Positions 8,643-17,800 of a DNA stretch of 64,000 nt are shown here, piece after piece. The translations under genes and the position numbers were made by a program. This stretch comes from Seonamhaeicola aphaedonensis. Its GTDB lineage: Bacteria > Bacteroidota > Bacteroidia > Flavobacteriales > Flavobacteriaceae. The stretch's first letter is position 1; each line of letters begins with the position of its first letter. The notes below the pieces were generated by a model that did not search any database, had not been told where the DNA came from, and saw nothing but the letters and a program-made list of their open reading frames with translations. Location of the stretch: contig NZ_QRDX01000001.1 of NCBI RefSeq assembly GCF_003386195.1, forward strand, positions 558,001 through 622,000. Reading direction: 5' to 3'.

Positions 8643-11447
8643 TTATAATCTAAAGTTAACGTTTACGAAATAAGTTGTTCCGCGACCGTACCAATATCTC
8701 GATCCAAAAACTGGAGTATCTAGGTTTTTATCATCTCGCAATTGTCTAAAATTGGCATTTCTACCTTGCTCGAAACCTCCTGTTTTATATACCTCATCTA
8801 AGAGGTTATTAATACTAGCGAATATGCTAACATATTTATCTCCTAATTTCCAAGATTTACCTCCAATTAGGTTTACTACCATATAATCATCAAAACGTTC
8901 TTGTTTTAATAATTCTCTGGCTAGGTCTTCATCATAATCATTAAATGGGTTGCCATCAAAATCAGTGGTAAAATTTTCAGACCTTATTAGTGGACTTACA
9001 TCAACGTAAGTATTAGTAAAAAAATTAGCGGTAGCAGCTACCCACCAATAATCTGGATCGCGATATTCGAACCCTACTGAATATGCTCTATGTGGTCCTG
9101 CAGCCAACTTGTAATCTTTTAAGTTTGATTTTCCAAAATCTTTAAAACCATTTACAAATCCAGCTGCTATTGATTCATCATCAGCCTCTGTGGTTAAAAA
9201 CAAATTAGGGTTATTGTCATAGGTGAATTGTCCTACAGAGGCAACTCCCCTGAGTTTAATAGTTGGCGTTATTTGAGCTTCAACCCCCAATTCACCTCCT
9301 ATATGCCTTTTATCTATGCCTTGAAGTATCTCTTGAATAAAGGCCGTATTATCGCCTCCTATACCATCAGCAAAGAAAAATGATATTTCATTAGCATCTT
9401 CTATTTTAGTGTAGTATCCTGTTAATTTAGCATTTACTTTTGGTGATCTAAAAATATAGCTAACATCTGAAGATAAAATTTTCTCTTCTGTAATATTAGG
9501 AACCACATTATGATTTTCTCGAGCATTTGAATAAGTATTACGTAATGAAGGAGCCCGAGTAATATAACCTGCATTAATATCGAATACATGTTTTCCAGTA
9601 AGTTTATAAGTAAGACCTCCTTTAGCACCAATGCCTGCAAATTTCAACTTATCACCTTTACCAAGTGAGTTATCTGGAAAACCTCCATTTTGATATATAC
9701 CATCTCTCTGATATTGTGTATTGGTAATACTTCCAGATAAATAAAAGTCTATCTTATTATATTTAAATTGAGCTTGTGCATAGCCGCTAATAATATCTGC
9801 AAATAAATTATAATTGTAAGCAAATCTATCACCCTCTCCAACCAACCTATTTGGGTTTAATAAGTCGTTTTGGGCTTCATTAATATTGGTAGCAAAAGCA
9901 TCAACATCTAAAAAAGTAGTTGCTCCCAATAAATCAATAATTTCAGCAAAGTTCTCTGACTTAAGTGATCTATAATTTAGTGCCGCATTGACTAAAATAT
10001 TATCATTTAGTTCTGAACTAAAAATGGTATTAAGTGTAAGTTGTTTGTCATCAGACCTATCTTCGTAAAGTGCATAAATAGCATTACCTCCATTTTGAGC
10101 ATTTAAAATATTAGCTTCGTAAAGTGCATTCCAATCTATTTGACCATCGTTTAAAAATTGTTGTTGAAGACCATAAGCAATACTTGTGTCATCTGGAAAG
10201 TTTCTCAAGGCATAACTTGGTAATTTTTGATAGTAAGTGGGACTAGGATTTAATGCTCCTCCCTCAGGAAAACCGTTGACTAAATCAGTTCCATTATTAC
10301 TCAAACGGCTATTCCCGATTTTCCCAAATTGATACCCTATGTTTGTATTCAATTTAGTTTTACTTGATAAATCCCAGTAATGGTTAAGCATTATTATAGG
10401 TTCATCCACTTCTTTTATACGCGAATTGCGCTTTTCTCCATTCTGCCATCCCCAGTACTCATTATACTTTATATCTTTTAAATCAAATACCTCCTGGGTA
10501 TTGGGAGAAGATTTCCCTCTTCTATTGGGGGCATATATAGAGGTAAAACTTAAACTATGCTTATCATTTATTTTTTTTTCTACAGATGCAAAAAAAGAAT
10601 TTGAGTCATATAATGTACCATCTTGAAACCCTTCATTTCCCCAACGTCTTCCAATTGAAACCGTAAACGCCCAATCTCCTTCGATCAATCCACTAGCGTA
10701 AGTTGCCATAAGCCTATTTGTATAACTTCTATTTGAAGACGAATATGTTATTCTACCTCCTGGTCTTGCTTGAGTAGCTCTTACATTAATATTGGTTGTT
10801 CCTAAAATACCTCCAAAATTATAATTAGAAGGTGCCAATCCAACAGTTAGTTCTTGATTTCTAACGACATCATTTAACCCACCCCAATTACTCCATTGAG
10901 GTCTCCCGTTAAATAATTTATTCATCTCTATACCATTGATTAGCACAGATCCATGCTCAGAATCTAACCCCCTTACTCTAAAAAAGGAAGAACTAAATTC
11001 AAAAGCAGCAGTTCTTTGGAAAACATTCATCGAAGATGCTAATAAGCCAGCAATATTATCGGCCCCACTTTCATCATTATCTAGTTGATCATCAGACAGC
11101 GTAATAGTAAATAATTCTTCGGATGAAGAATCGTCTACTTCCAAAGTCATGTCAAATATTTTAACTGTTTGATTTTCATATACAACAATTGGAAATCTTT
11201 TGGTAATGTAACCTATTTTAGAAATTCTCAAAACTTGCTCTCCAAATGGCACATTAAAAGCAAATAAAAATCCCCCTTTGTCTCCTGTTATCGTATTTAA
11301 CTCTGTACCCTCAATTTCAACTATTACATCAGGAATAAGTTCAAATGAAACAGCATCTCTAACACTACCCTTTATTTGGGTTTGTTGTGCTGATACTGGA
11401 AAAAATGAAAAAACTCCCAATAAAAAAATGAGTAATATTTTCTTCAT
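8643..11447 (-). CDS. TonB-dependent receptor (partner of DUF5689 protein)
   Basis: Outer-membrane active transporter of 934 residues. It has a signal peptide (1-20, cleavage after VSA), a carboxypeptidase-like regulatory domain (about 23-105), an acidic spacer, a plug domain (about 125-230, with FRVRGLDSEHGSVLINGIEMN) and a C-terminal beta-barrel ending in NVNFRL. The plug has the pattern of receptors whose substrates are polymers or large molecules, but specificity cannot be read from it. It is followed by the DUF5689 lipoprotein and is divergent from a secreted EEP phosphodiesterase. Together they suggest uptake of products of phosphodiester hydrolysis. Regulation: TAAATTTG at 11505-11512 and inverted repeats at 11464-11500. 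Confidence 0.9.
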   Translation of the reverse strand: MKKILLIFLLGVFSFFPVSAQQTQIKGSVRDAVSFELIPDVIVEIEGTELNTITGDKGGFLFAFNVPFGEQVLRISKIGYITKRFPIVVYENQTVKIFDMTLEVDDSSSEELFTITLSDDQLDNDESGADNIAGLLASSMNVFQRTAAFEFSSSFFRVRGLDSEHGSVLINGIEMNKLFNGRPQWSNWGGLNDVVRNQELTVGLAPSNYNFGGILGTTNINVRATQARPGGRITYSSSNRSYTNRLMATYASGLIEGDWAFTVSIGRRWGNEGFQDGTLYDSNSFFASVEKKINDKHSLSFTSIYAPNRRGKSSPNTQEVFDLKDIKYNEYWGWQNGEKRNSRIKEVDEPIIMLNHYWDLSSKTKLNTNIGYQFGKIGNSRLSNNGTDLVNGFPEGGALNPSPTYYQKLPSYALRNFPDDTSIAYGLQQQFLNDGQIDWNALYEANILNAQNGGNAIYALYEDRSDDKQLTLNTIFSSELNDNILVNAALNYRSLKSENFAEIIDLLGATTFLDVDAFATNINEAQNDLLNPNRLVGEGDRFAYNYNLFADIISGYAQAQFKYNKIDFYLSGSITNTQYQRDGIYQNGGFPDNSLGKGDKLKFAGIGAKGGLTYKLTGKHVFDINAGYITRAPSLRNTYSNARENHNVVPNITEEKILSSDVSYIFRSPKVNAKLTGYYTKIEDANEISFFFADGIGGDNTAFIQEILQGIDKRHIGGELGVEAQITPTIKLRGVASVGQFTYDNNPNLFLTTEADDESIAAGFVNGFKDFGKSNLKDYKLAAGPHRAYSVGFEYRDPDYWWVAATANFFTNTYVDVSPLIRSENFTTDFDGNPFNDYDEDLARELLKQERFDDYMVVNLIGGKSWKLGDKYVSIFASINNLLDEVYKTGGFEQGRNANFRQLRDDKNLDTPVFGSRYWYGRGTTYFVNVNFRL

Positions 11448-11463
11448 ACTTTAATTTATAATT

Positions 11464-11500
11464 AATACTTTGAGTATTACTAAATAATGATTATTTAGTA
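11464..11500. promoter_or_regulatory. Tandem inverted repeats in the receptor leader
   Basis: Two adjoining perfect inverted repeats: AATACT-TTG-AGTATT at 11464-11478, and a 10-bp arm pair TACTAAATAA-TGA-TTATTTAGTA ending at 11500. They lie just downstream of the predicted minus-strand promoter, so they could be a repressor operator or a stem in the 5' leader of the receptor mRNA. Confidence 0.55.
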
Positions 11501-11504
11501 TAAT

Positions 11505-11512
11505 CAAATTTA
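11505..11512 (-). promoter_or_regulatory. -7 box of the TonB receptor gene (TAAATTTG)
   Basis: The minus strand reads TAAATTTG, a perfect TAnnTTTG. It is 57 bp from the receptor start codon and immediately next to the inverted repeats. The -33 element is not clear. Confidence 0.5.
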
Positions 11513-11532
11513 CGTTATTTAAAGCAAATATT

Positions 11533-11540
11533 TACTTTTG
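11533..11540 (+). promoter_or_regulatory. -7 box of the secreted EEP gene (TACTTTTG)
   Basis: TACTTTTG fits TAnnTTTG and lies 45 bp before the ATG at 11586. It is back-to-back with the minus-strand promoter, so both arms of the locus could share control. Confidence 0.5.
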
Positions 11541-11585
11541 GCTTAAACTTTACAACTATAATAACAATAACATAACTTTTCTTTA

Positions 11586-12641
11586 ATGGGACCTTTTGCA
11601 ACCTTATTACTTAGCTTATTTATACTAGGAAACTCATATATCTATTCCCAAGAAAAAAAGACATATAAAATACATACCATTGCCTTTTATAATTTGGAAA
11701 ATTTGTTTGACACAGAAAACGACCCTAACAAATTTGATGAAGCTAGTCCTATGATGGAATTAAAAACAAACAAAGATCTAGTTTATAAAAAGAAAGTAAA
11801 AAATATGGCTAGAGTTATTGCAGACATTGGTAGTGAAGTAACTAATAATTCTCCAGCAATAATTGGTGTTTCGGAAATTGAGAATAGAAAAGTTTTAGAA
11901 GACCTTTTAAACGATTCATTACTGATAGATAAAAATTATGGTATTATTCATTACCACTCTCCTGATGCTCGAGGTATTGATGTAGCTCTTTTGTATCAAA
12001 AAAATATTTTTACTCCTATTTCTAAAAGTAGCCATGAATTAAAAATTTATGATGATTTAACTAAAAAGCGTGTATATACTAGAGACCAGTTGTTGGTAAG
12101 TGGAGAATTAGATGGAGATCTTATACATTTAATAGTGAGTCACTGGCCATCAAGAAGTGGTGGAGAAGCCAGAAGTAGACCAAAACGCGTTGCCGCAGCA
12201 AAACTTAGTAAGCGTTTGATTGATTCTCTTCAATCTAATAACCCCTATGCTAAAATTTTCTTGATGGGAGATTTGAACGATAATCCTACAGACGAAAGTC
12301 TAAAAAAAGTTTTAAAACCAAAAAAAAACAAAAAGAACGTTGGCTTAAAAGGTATTTATAACCCTTATGAAAAATACTTTAAAAATGGTTTAGGAACCAC
12401 AGCTTACAGGGATGCTTGGAGTTTATTTGATCAAATTTTAATCACCAAACCCTTACTTGAAAAAGATTACTCGTCGTTTCAATTTTATAAAGCAGGCATT
12501 TTTAATAAGAACTACTTAATTACCAGCATGGGTCAATACAAGGGATATCCCTTTAGAAGTTTTTCAAATGGCGGGTTCACCAATGGTTATAGTGATCATT
12601 TTCCCGTATTTGTTTATGTAATTAAAGAGGTGAAAAATTAA
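11586..12641 (+). CDS. Secreted endonuclease/exonuclease/phosphatase family protein
   Basis: Secreted paralogue of the EEP protein at 6098-7066. A signal peptide covers about residues 1-21 (hydrophobic TLLLSLFILGNSYIYSQ). The DNase I-like motifs are intact: AFYNLENLFD, GVSEIENRK, GIDVALLYQ, VSHWPSRSGGEARSRPKR, MGDLNDNPTDE and the terminal YSDHFPVF (Asp337, His338). Compared with its paralogue it has a longer, lysine-rich insertion (KKVLKPKKNKKNVGLK) after the GDLND motif. It is divergent from the TonB receptor/DUF5689 pair, so it is a good candidate for the enzyme that cuts the substrate outside the cytoplasm. Its stop codon overlaps the stop of the next, convergent gene. Confidence 0.88.
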   Translation: MGPFATLLLSLFILGNSYIYSQEKKTYKIHTIAFYNLENLFDTENDPNKFDEASPMMELKTNKDLVYKKKVKNMARVIADIGSEVTNNSPAIIGVSEIENRKVLEDLLNDSLLIDKNYGIIHYHSPDARGIDVALLYQKNIFTPISKSSHELKIYDDLTKKRVYTRDQLLVSGELDGDLIHLIVSHWPSRSGGEARSRPKRVAAAKLSKRLIDSLQSNNPYAKIFLMGDLNDNPTDESLKKVLKPKKNKKNVGLKGIYNPYEKYFKNGLGTTAYRDAWSLFDQILITKPLLEKDYSSFQFYKAGIFNKNYLITSMGQYKGYPFRSFSNGGFTNGYSDHFPVFVYVIKEVKN

Positions 12642-13075
12642 CCCAGCCATGTACTCCAAGGAATTCTAGATAAGAATAGCACTAGAGCAATAGAATAAAA
12701 AATAGCTATCTTTTTAAGTTTAGCTCCAGAAGTAAGTACTTTTTTGTGTTTAGAATAACCTATTGTAATTAAAGCAACTCCCAAAATATTGATAAAAGGA
12801 TGCTCTACCAAGTATAATCTTGCTAAACTATTACCCATGACACCGCCACCTAATTCACTCCATAATTCAAACCTAGGAGACACAAAATACAGTATAATAC
12901 CTATCAATAATTGAATATGAGACACTATTAGAGTAAAAAGAGATACTCTGAAATCTTTAGCACTATACTCTTTCCCTCCAAAAGATTTTATAATGGCATT
13001 AAAAGCTGCAATAATTAAAATAAAAAGCACTAAATAAGCCCAATAAGAATGTAAATTAAGTATAGTTTGATACAT
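12638..13075 (-). CDS. Small membrane protein with four helices
   Basis: A 146-residue integral membrane protein of unknown function, conserved in flavobacteria as far as I recall. Four hydrophobic helices are visible: about residues 8-28 (WAYLVLFILIIAAFNAI), 45-65, 85-105 and 118-138. Between helices 2 and 3 there is a loop ELGGGVMGNSLARLYLVEHP with a conserved-looking His, and the N-terminus carries another (NLHSYWAYL). Paired histidines in a four-helix membrane protein would suit b-type haem, but this is only an inference. I chose the Met at 13075 because the eight residues before it (MISFKFKI) are not hydrophobic-helix-like. Its stop overlaps the stop of the convergent EEP gene in a shared TTAA. 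Confidence 0.7.
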   Translation of the reverse strand: MYQTILNLHSYWAYLVLFILIIAAFNAIIKSFGGKEYSAKDFRVSLFTLIVSHIQLLIGIILYFVSPRFELWSELGGGVMGNSLARLYLVEHPFINILGVALITIGYSKHKKVLTSGAKLKKIAIFYSIALVLFLSRIPWSTWLG

Positions 13076-13120
13076 GATCTTGAATTTAAATGAAATCAAA
13101 AATAGTGATTTTAATCCATA

Positions 13121-13150
13121 AAAAAACCGCTTCTTGAAAGAAGCGGTTTA
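13121..13150 (-). terminator. Intrinsic terminator of the TonB receptor gene
   Basis: A perfect 12-bp stem (13124-13135 with 13138-13149) with a 2-nt loop contains the CCGCTTC core. The A-run at 13120-13126 supplies the T-tract on the minus strand. It lies 22 bp after the receptor stop codon. Confidence 0.9.
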
Positions 13151-13171
13151 TATTCTTATTTCCGAACTTGA

Positions 13172-15724
13172 TTAGAATGAATAGCGTAAACTAACATTCC
13201 ATGTTCTACCATAACCAAATCTACCATTATTAGAAACATTAACACCTTTGTAATTCTCTGATGCAATAGAAGATGCAGCTGTATTTCCACCCACAGATTC
13301 TAGGTAAACTTCATCAAAGATATTGTTGATATTCACTCTAAACTGTAATGCATTTTGGTCATTTTTACCTAACAACCACTTATATGAGGCACCTAAATCT
13401 ACAGTATCATAACTTGGTAACTCTATAGGAGGACTATCGGCTGTTGCTTGCCCTTGTGAATACAAATTATTGTAAAGATTCCAGGTTCCATCTACACTAA
13501 ATCTGGGTAAAAACTCATAGGAAGCAAATGCTCCAGCAGTAAATTGAGCCGCTCCTCCTACCTTAACACCGTCAAGGTCTACCTCAATATCAGGGTCGGT
13601 AATTGTACCCGTTTCATCAAAAGTCCTTTGAGTTCCATTCCCATCAAATTTCCAATCTCCAATCGCTAGAAATCCATTCACTCTAAGGTTATCCATTGGC
13701 CGCGCAAATACTTCCAACTCTATACCACTATGAACTTGCTTAACGCCTTGGGTTTGAAATAACCTAAAGGCAGAATCTCCTTGATCCTCTCCATTATCAC
13801 TTAATAAAGTACGATTATCCCAAATAGTGTAATATAGGTTTAAATTAGCAGAAACCTTTTCTCCTCCCAATTGATATCCAGCCTCTAATCCTGTGATTTT
13901 TTGGTTTTCAACTTCTGGCATTATTAATTCATTCCCATTTCTATCACTTATAAATAAGTCACTATGAAAAGGTTGGCGTGAGTAATATCCGGTATTAAAG
14001 AACACCTTATGATTATTGTTTATAGTATATGATGCCCCTGCTTTTACATTAAAGCCAGGGTTATTGACTTTCTCTGATTCCTCTGAAACGCCTTCAACAG
14101 CAGCATTTAAATACTCTGTTCTAACATGAGTTTGGGTTGAGGCAGAACCTTGAAAGAAAGCAGAAAATTGGTCATTCGCATATTCTAATTGACCGAAAAC
14201 ACCGTAATAGTTAATATCTTCCTCATAATCATATCCAAAACGCTGGTCATGCTCGTCATTAGTATTAAATGTAACATTCCAAGGATTAATTCCTCCAAAG
14301 GTTTTTGTTAGTTCATAATCCCCTCCATTATATATACTGAATGCGCTTACGCTATCAACAGACAAAAACTCGTTAACACTTCTAAAATGGATACCATTAT
14401 ATAAACGAACATCACCTCCAAAGTTTAAGCTTAAATTATCATTTAGCTGTGTGTTAAAATTCGAAACAAGTCCATACCAGTTATGATTATTATTAGATCC
14501 TCTGGCATATGTAGGCACACCTCCTGATGTTCTTGTTGCAGCAAAAGTTCCTCTTCCCAAAGAACCATATAGAATGGTTGATAAAGAAGAGTTTTCACCA
14601 ATTGTTAAGTCCCAACTTATATTGGCTACTGGTTTATGGTAAACATTTCTACCTCCTGGATACCTTCGGCTTTGTAATAAGTTAGGACTGTCCACTCCAG
14701 AGAAATTCCAGGAATTATACTTTCTTCCGTTTTCAAGAAATTCACTTATTCTTCCACTTCCAGCTGCTGCATGCCATTGTGGCGCACCAGTAATTAAAAA
14801 ATTGAACAAGTTGTTATCATTGGGCTTATAACCCAATGATATAAAATAGGTTTGCCCTTGCCCATCTGTATCATTAACATAACCTTCTCCTTGCCAATGG
14901 CCTAACATGGCTGAAAAAGCCCAACCACTTTCCATCAATCCTGTAGAATAATAAGCTGTAGATTTTGTATAGTTATCATTTCCAACCATTTGCTGAACAA
15001 AACCTCCCTCTCTTCTATCTACCGTTTTGGTTACAATATTTACCGTACCACCAACTGATGATATTGCCAATTTAGAAGAACCTAACCCTCTTTGGACTTG
15101 AACTGCATTTGCAACATCTAATACTCCAGACCAATTAGACCAAAACATCCTGCCATCTTCTGGACTATTAATTGGCTGACCATTTAACATAAAGGCCGTA
15201 TTGGTTTGATCAAACCCACGTAAAAACATTTGACCATCACCAAAACCACCGCCTTTGATATTTTGAACTGATGGTGTAGATTTCAAAACTTCAGGCAAAT
15301 CCCAATTACCAGCTCGTTCTCTAATTTCATTTGCTTTAATGGTAGATACCGCAACAGGTGTTTTTCTATCTTCAGCTAAGTCGATTACACCCGTTCCAGT
15401 AATTACCACCTCCTCTAATGAATTATCCGGAGAAATAGTAATTTTACCTAGATTAGTATCGCCATTAAATGATAAAGTTACTTTTCCGTACCCTACATAA
15501 GAAACAACTATTTGTCCTGAAGTTGCTTGTGCTGTTAAGGTAAAGTTTCCGTCAAAATCTGTAGAGACACCATTTGTAGTGCCTTTTTCAACAATATTAG
15601 CACCTGGAAGTGGTGCATTTAGATCTGAATCAATCACAGTTCCTGTGATTTTACTTTGTGCAAAAATTGTTGTACTGAACAAAAACGCTACAGCCAACAA
15701 TAAAAATTGAGTAGTTTTTTTCAT
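13172..15724 (-). CDS. TonB-dependent receptor
   Basis: Outer-membrane receptor of 850 residues. Signal peptide 1-22 (ending in IFA-QS), carboxypeptidase-like domain about 23-105 (GTVIDSDLNAPLPGANI, DFDGNFTL), then the TonB box-like EEVVITGTGVID near 104-115, the plug (about 120-235, with MFLRGFDQTNTAFMLNGQPI) and a barrel ending in NVSLRYSF. No SusD-like lipoprotein or enzyme lies beside it, so it is more likely a receptor for small ligands such as metal complexes or vitamins than part of a polysaccharide locus. That is inferred from context. It has its own promoter (-7 box at 15759-15766) and terminator, hence monocistronic. Confidence 0.92.
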   Translation of the reverse strand: MKKTTQFLLLAVAFLFSTTIFAQSKITGTVIDSDLNAPLPGANIVEKGTTNGVSTDFDGNFTLTAQATSGQIVVSYVGYGKVTLSFNGDTNLGKITISPDNSLEEVVITGTGVIDLAEDRKTPVAVSTIKANEIRERAGNWDLPEVLKSTPSVQNIKGGGFGDGQMFLRGFDQTNTAFMLNGQPINSPEDGRMFWSNWSGVLDVANAVQVQRGLGSSKLAISSVGGTVNIVTKTVDRREGGFVQQMVGNDNYTKSTAYYSTGLMESGWAFSAMLGHWQGEGYVNDTDGQGQTYFISLGYKPNDNNLFNFLITGAPQWHAAAGSGRISEFLENGRKYNSWNFSGVDSPNLLQSRRYPGGRNVYHKPVANISWDLTIGENSSLSTILYGSLGRGTFAATRTSGGVPTYARGSNNNHNWYGLVSNFNTQLNDNLSLNFGGDVRLYNGIHFRSVNEFLSVDSVSAFSIYNGGDYELTKTFGGINPWNVTFNTNDEHDQRFGYDYEEDINYYGVFGQLEYANDQFSAFFQGSASTQTHVRTEYLNAAVEGVSEESEKVNNPGFNVKAGASYTINNNHKVFFNTGYYSRQPFHSDLFISDRNGNELIMPEVENQKITGLEAGYQLGGEKVSANLNLYYTIWDNRTLLSDNGEDQGDSAFRLFQTQGVKQVHSGIELEVFARPMDNLRVNGFLAIGDWKFDGNGTQRTFDETGTITDPDIEVDLDGVKVGGAAQFTAGAFASYEFLPRFSVDGTWNLYNNLYSQGQATADSPPIELPSYDTVDLGASYKWLLGKNDQNALQFRVNINNIFDEVYLESVGGNTAASSIASENYKGVNVSNNGRFGYGRTWNVSLRYSF

Positions 15725-15758
15725 AGTGAAGAAAAATTAATTAATTGAATTAGTCATG

Positions 15759-15766
15759 CAAATTTA
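15759..15766 (-). promoter_or_regulatory. -7 box of the TonB receptor gene (TAAATTTG)
   Basis: The minus strand reads TAAATTTG, 34 bp upstream of the ATG at 15724. The -33 position has no good TTG. Confidence 0.45.
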
Positions 15767-15980
15767 CGGATAAAAGTACATTAAATGTTAAGCATTTGTT
15801 AACAATAATTAACAATTTTTATACACATTAAAATGTTTATTGATAAAAACTCTCTGCATTTTTTCATTTTTTGTTATAAATTGTAAGTATCACACTTTTC
15901 TCTTTGTTTATGCAGTTTAGTACACTATCTTTATAAGTTAGACCTTATTTCACCCCTTAGCCTCTACTAACCCACATTAA

Positions 15981-16112
15981 AAAACGCTTTCTAAGTCATT
16001 TCAATTTCTGGATGATACAGATTTAAACGGTTTGGAAAATTATAAACCAGCCTCTATTCTAAATTGGATAAACAAAGCAGAAACTATCAAAACATTCAAT
16101 AAGCACTCATAA
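15981..16112 (+). pseudogene. Possible C-terminal remnant of an unknown gene
   Basis: The 15725-16177 intergenic stretch holds an open frame of 43 codons between a TAA at 15978-15980 and a TAA at 16110-16112. It has no ATG or GTG start. The translation (about KSFQFLDDTDLNGLENYKPA and on to FNKHS) has normal protein composition and ends naturally, unlike the flanking AT-rich DNA. I do not recognise the family. The rest of this gap holds only the receptor promoter, low-complexity AT-rich DNA and the pgi terminator. It may equally be chance. Confidence 0.3.
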
Positions 16113-16143
16113 AAAAAGGTTCGAATTTTAAAAATTCGAACCT
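16111..16143 (-). terminator. Intrinsic terminator of pgi
   Basis: AGGTTCGAATTTT at 16118-16130 pairs with its complement ending at 16143. The A-run at 16110-16117 gives the T-tract on the minus strand. It lies 35 bp after the pgi stop. Confidence 0.85.
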
Positions 16144-16177
16144 AGTCTTTAAATTTGATTAAATACGTTTATGTATC

Positions 16178-17797
16178 TTATCTATTGCTCTTATAATGTG
16201 CCAAAAGATTACTTGTTGAAGCATCATGCGCATTGGTAACATCTCCGCCAAACTCCTTTAAAATCTTAGAAGCCAATTGCTTTCCTAGCTCAACACCAAA
16301 TTGATCGTAACTGTAAATATTCCATATAACGCCTTGAACAAAAATTTTGTGCTCGTACATGGCTATTAACTTCCCTAAACTTTCTGGTGTTAACTTTTCG
16401 ATAAAAATGGTATTGGTTGGTTTATTACCTTCAAAAATCTTAAAAGGAATAATAGCTTCTTTTGTCCCTTCTTCAATCACTTGAGCTTTTGTTTTCCCAT
16501 TTAACAAAGCTTCGGTTTGCGCTAAAAAGTTTGAAATTAGTTTATCTTGATGATCTTGATTACCATGAAGTGATTTTGTGAACCCAATAAAATCGGCTGG
16601 AATTAATTTAGTGCCTTGATGGATTAATTGGAAAAACGCATGTTGTGAATTTGTTCCAGGTTCTCCCCAAATTAATGTCCCGGTTTGGTAATTTATAGGC
16701 TTACCATTTCTGTCAACACTTTTACCGTTGCTTTCCATAATACCCTGTTGTAAATAAGTAGCAAACTGGTTTAAGTATTGTGAGTAGGGTATAACGGCTT
16801 CACTTTCGGCATTAAAGAAATTGTTATACCAAATACTTATTAATGCCAACACAACCGGAATGTTATTAGAAAAATCTTCATTTTTGAAATGCTCATCCAT
16901 TTTGTTGGCTCCTAATAATAAGTTTGCATAATTATCATAACCAACTGACAAACTAATTGAAAGCCCCACAGCACTCCACAATGAAAAACGACCACCAACC
17001 CAATCCCACATAGGAAAAATATTGTTTGGATCTATTCCAAAACTTTGAACAGCCTCTAAATTGGTTGAAACCGCCACAAAATGTTTGGCAATATCTTTTT
17101 GATTAGCTGATTGCAAAAACCAATCTTTTATAGTATTCGCATTTGATAGTGTTTCTTGTGTAGTAAACGTTTTTGAGACTACTACGAAAAGAGTCGTCTC
17201 TGGATTTAATTTTTTAATAACTTCGTTAACATGGTCGCCGTCAACATTACTAACAAAATAGGTTGTTAAATGGTTTTTATAAAATTGCAAAGCGTCTACA
17301 ACCATAGCTGGCCCCAAGTCTGAACCCCCAATACCAATGTTAACTACATGTGTAAATGGTTTACCTGTATAACCTTTTCTTTCTCCATTTACTACTTGGT
17401 TGGTAAAAGCTTCTATTTTTCGTTTTACACTATGTACTTCAGGAATAATATTCACTCCATCAACATCAACTATAGCCGACTCTGGTGCTCTTAAGGCTGA
17501 ATGTAATACTGCTCTTCCTTCGGTTTGATTTATTTTTTCTCCTGAAAACTGACTTTGAATAGCCTGTTTTAACTTAACATCATCTGCTAGCTCCAACAAA
17601 TACTTAAAAGTTTCTTCTGTGAATCTGTTTTTTGAAAAATCTACATAAAAATCATCCCATTTAATGGTAAATTTATTAGCTCTTTCTTGATCTTCAACAA
17701 ATAAATCTTTCATATGTAAACTCTTCACTTCATTAAAATGCTCCTTTAATTTTTCCCAAGCATTAGTTGTAGTAGGGTTGGTTGTTGGTAATGCCAT
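16178..17797 (-). CDS. pgi: Glucose-6-phosphate isomerase
   Basis: Cytoplasmic enzyme that interconverts glucose 6-phosphate and fructose 6-phosphate in glycolysis and gluconeogenesis. Typical PGI landmarks are [13 protein letters not shown] near residues 153-165, [10 protein letters not shown], the signature [14 protein letters not shown] near 268-281, and [13 protein letters not shown] with the following [10 protein letters not shown]. The length of 539 residues is normal for this two-SIS-domain enzyme. The start ATG is 4 bp downstream of the M23 peptidase stop on the same strand, so both are probably on one message, ended by the hairpin at 16111-16143. No unusual residues were seen. Confidence 0.97.
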   Translation of the reverse strand: MALPTTNPTTTNAWEKLKEHFNEVKSLHMKDLFVEDQERANKFTIKWDDFYVDFSKNRFTEETFKYLLELADDVKLKQAIQSQFSGEKINQTEGRAVLHSALRAPESAIVDVDGVNIIPEVHSVKRKIEAFTNQVVNGERKGYTGKPFTHVVNIGIGGSDLGPAMVVDALQFYKNHLTTYFVSNVDGDHVNEVIKKLNPETTLFVVVSKTFTTQETLSNANTIKDWFLQSANQKDIAKHFVAVSTNLEAVQSFGIDPNNIFPMWDWVGGRFSLWSAVGLSISLSVGYDNYANLLLGANKMDEHFKNEDFSNNIPVVLALISIWYNNFFNAESEAVIPYSQYLNQFATYLQQGIMESNGKSVDRNGKPINYQTGTLIWGEPGTNSQHAFFQLIHQGTKLIPADFIGFTKSLHGNQDHQDKLISNFLAQTEALLNGKTKAQVIEEGTKEAIIPFKIFEGNKPTNTIFIEKLTPESLGKLIAMYEHKIFVQGVIWNIYSYDQFGVELGKQLASKILKEFGGDVTNAHDASTSNLLAHYKSNR

Positions 17798-17800
17798 AAT

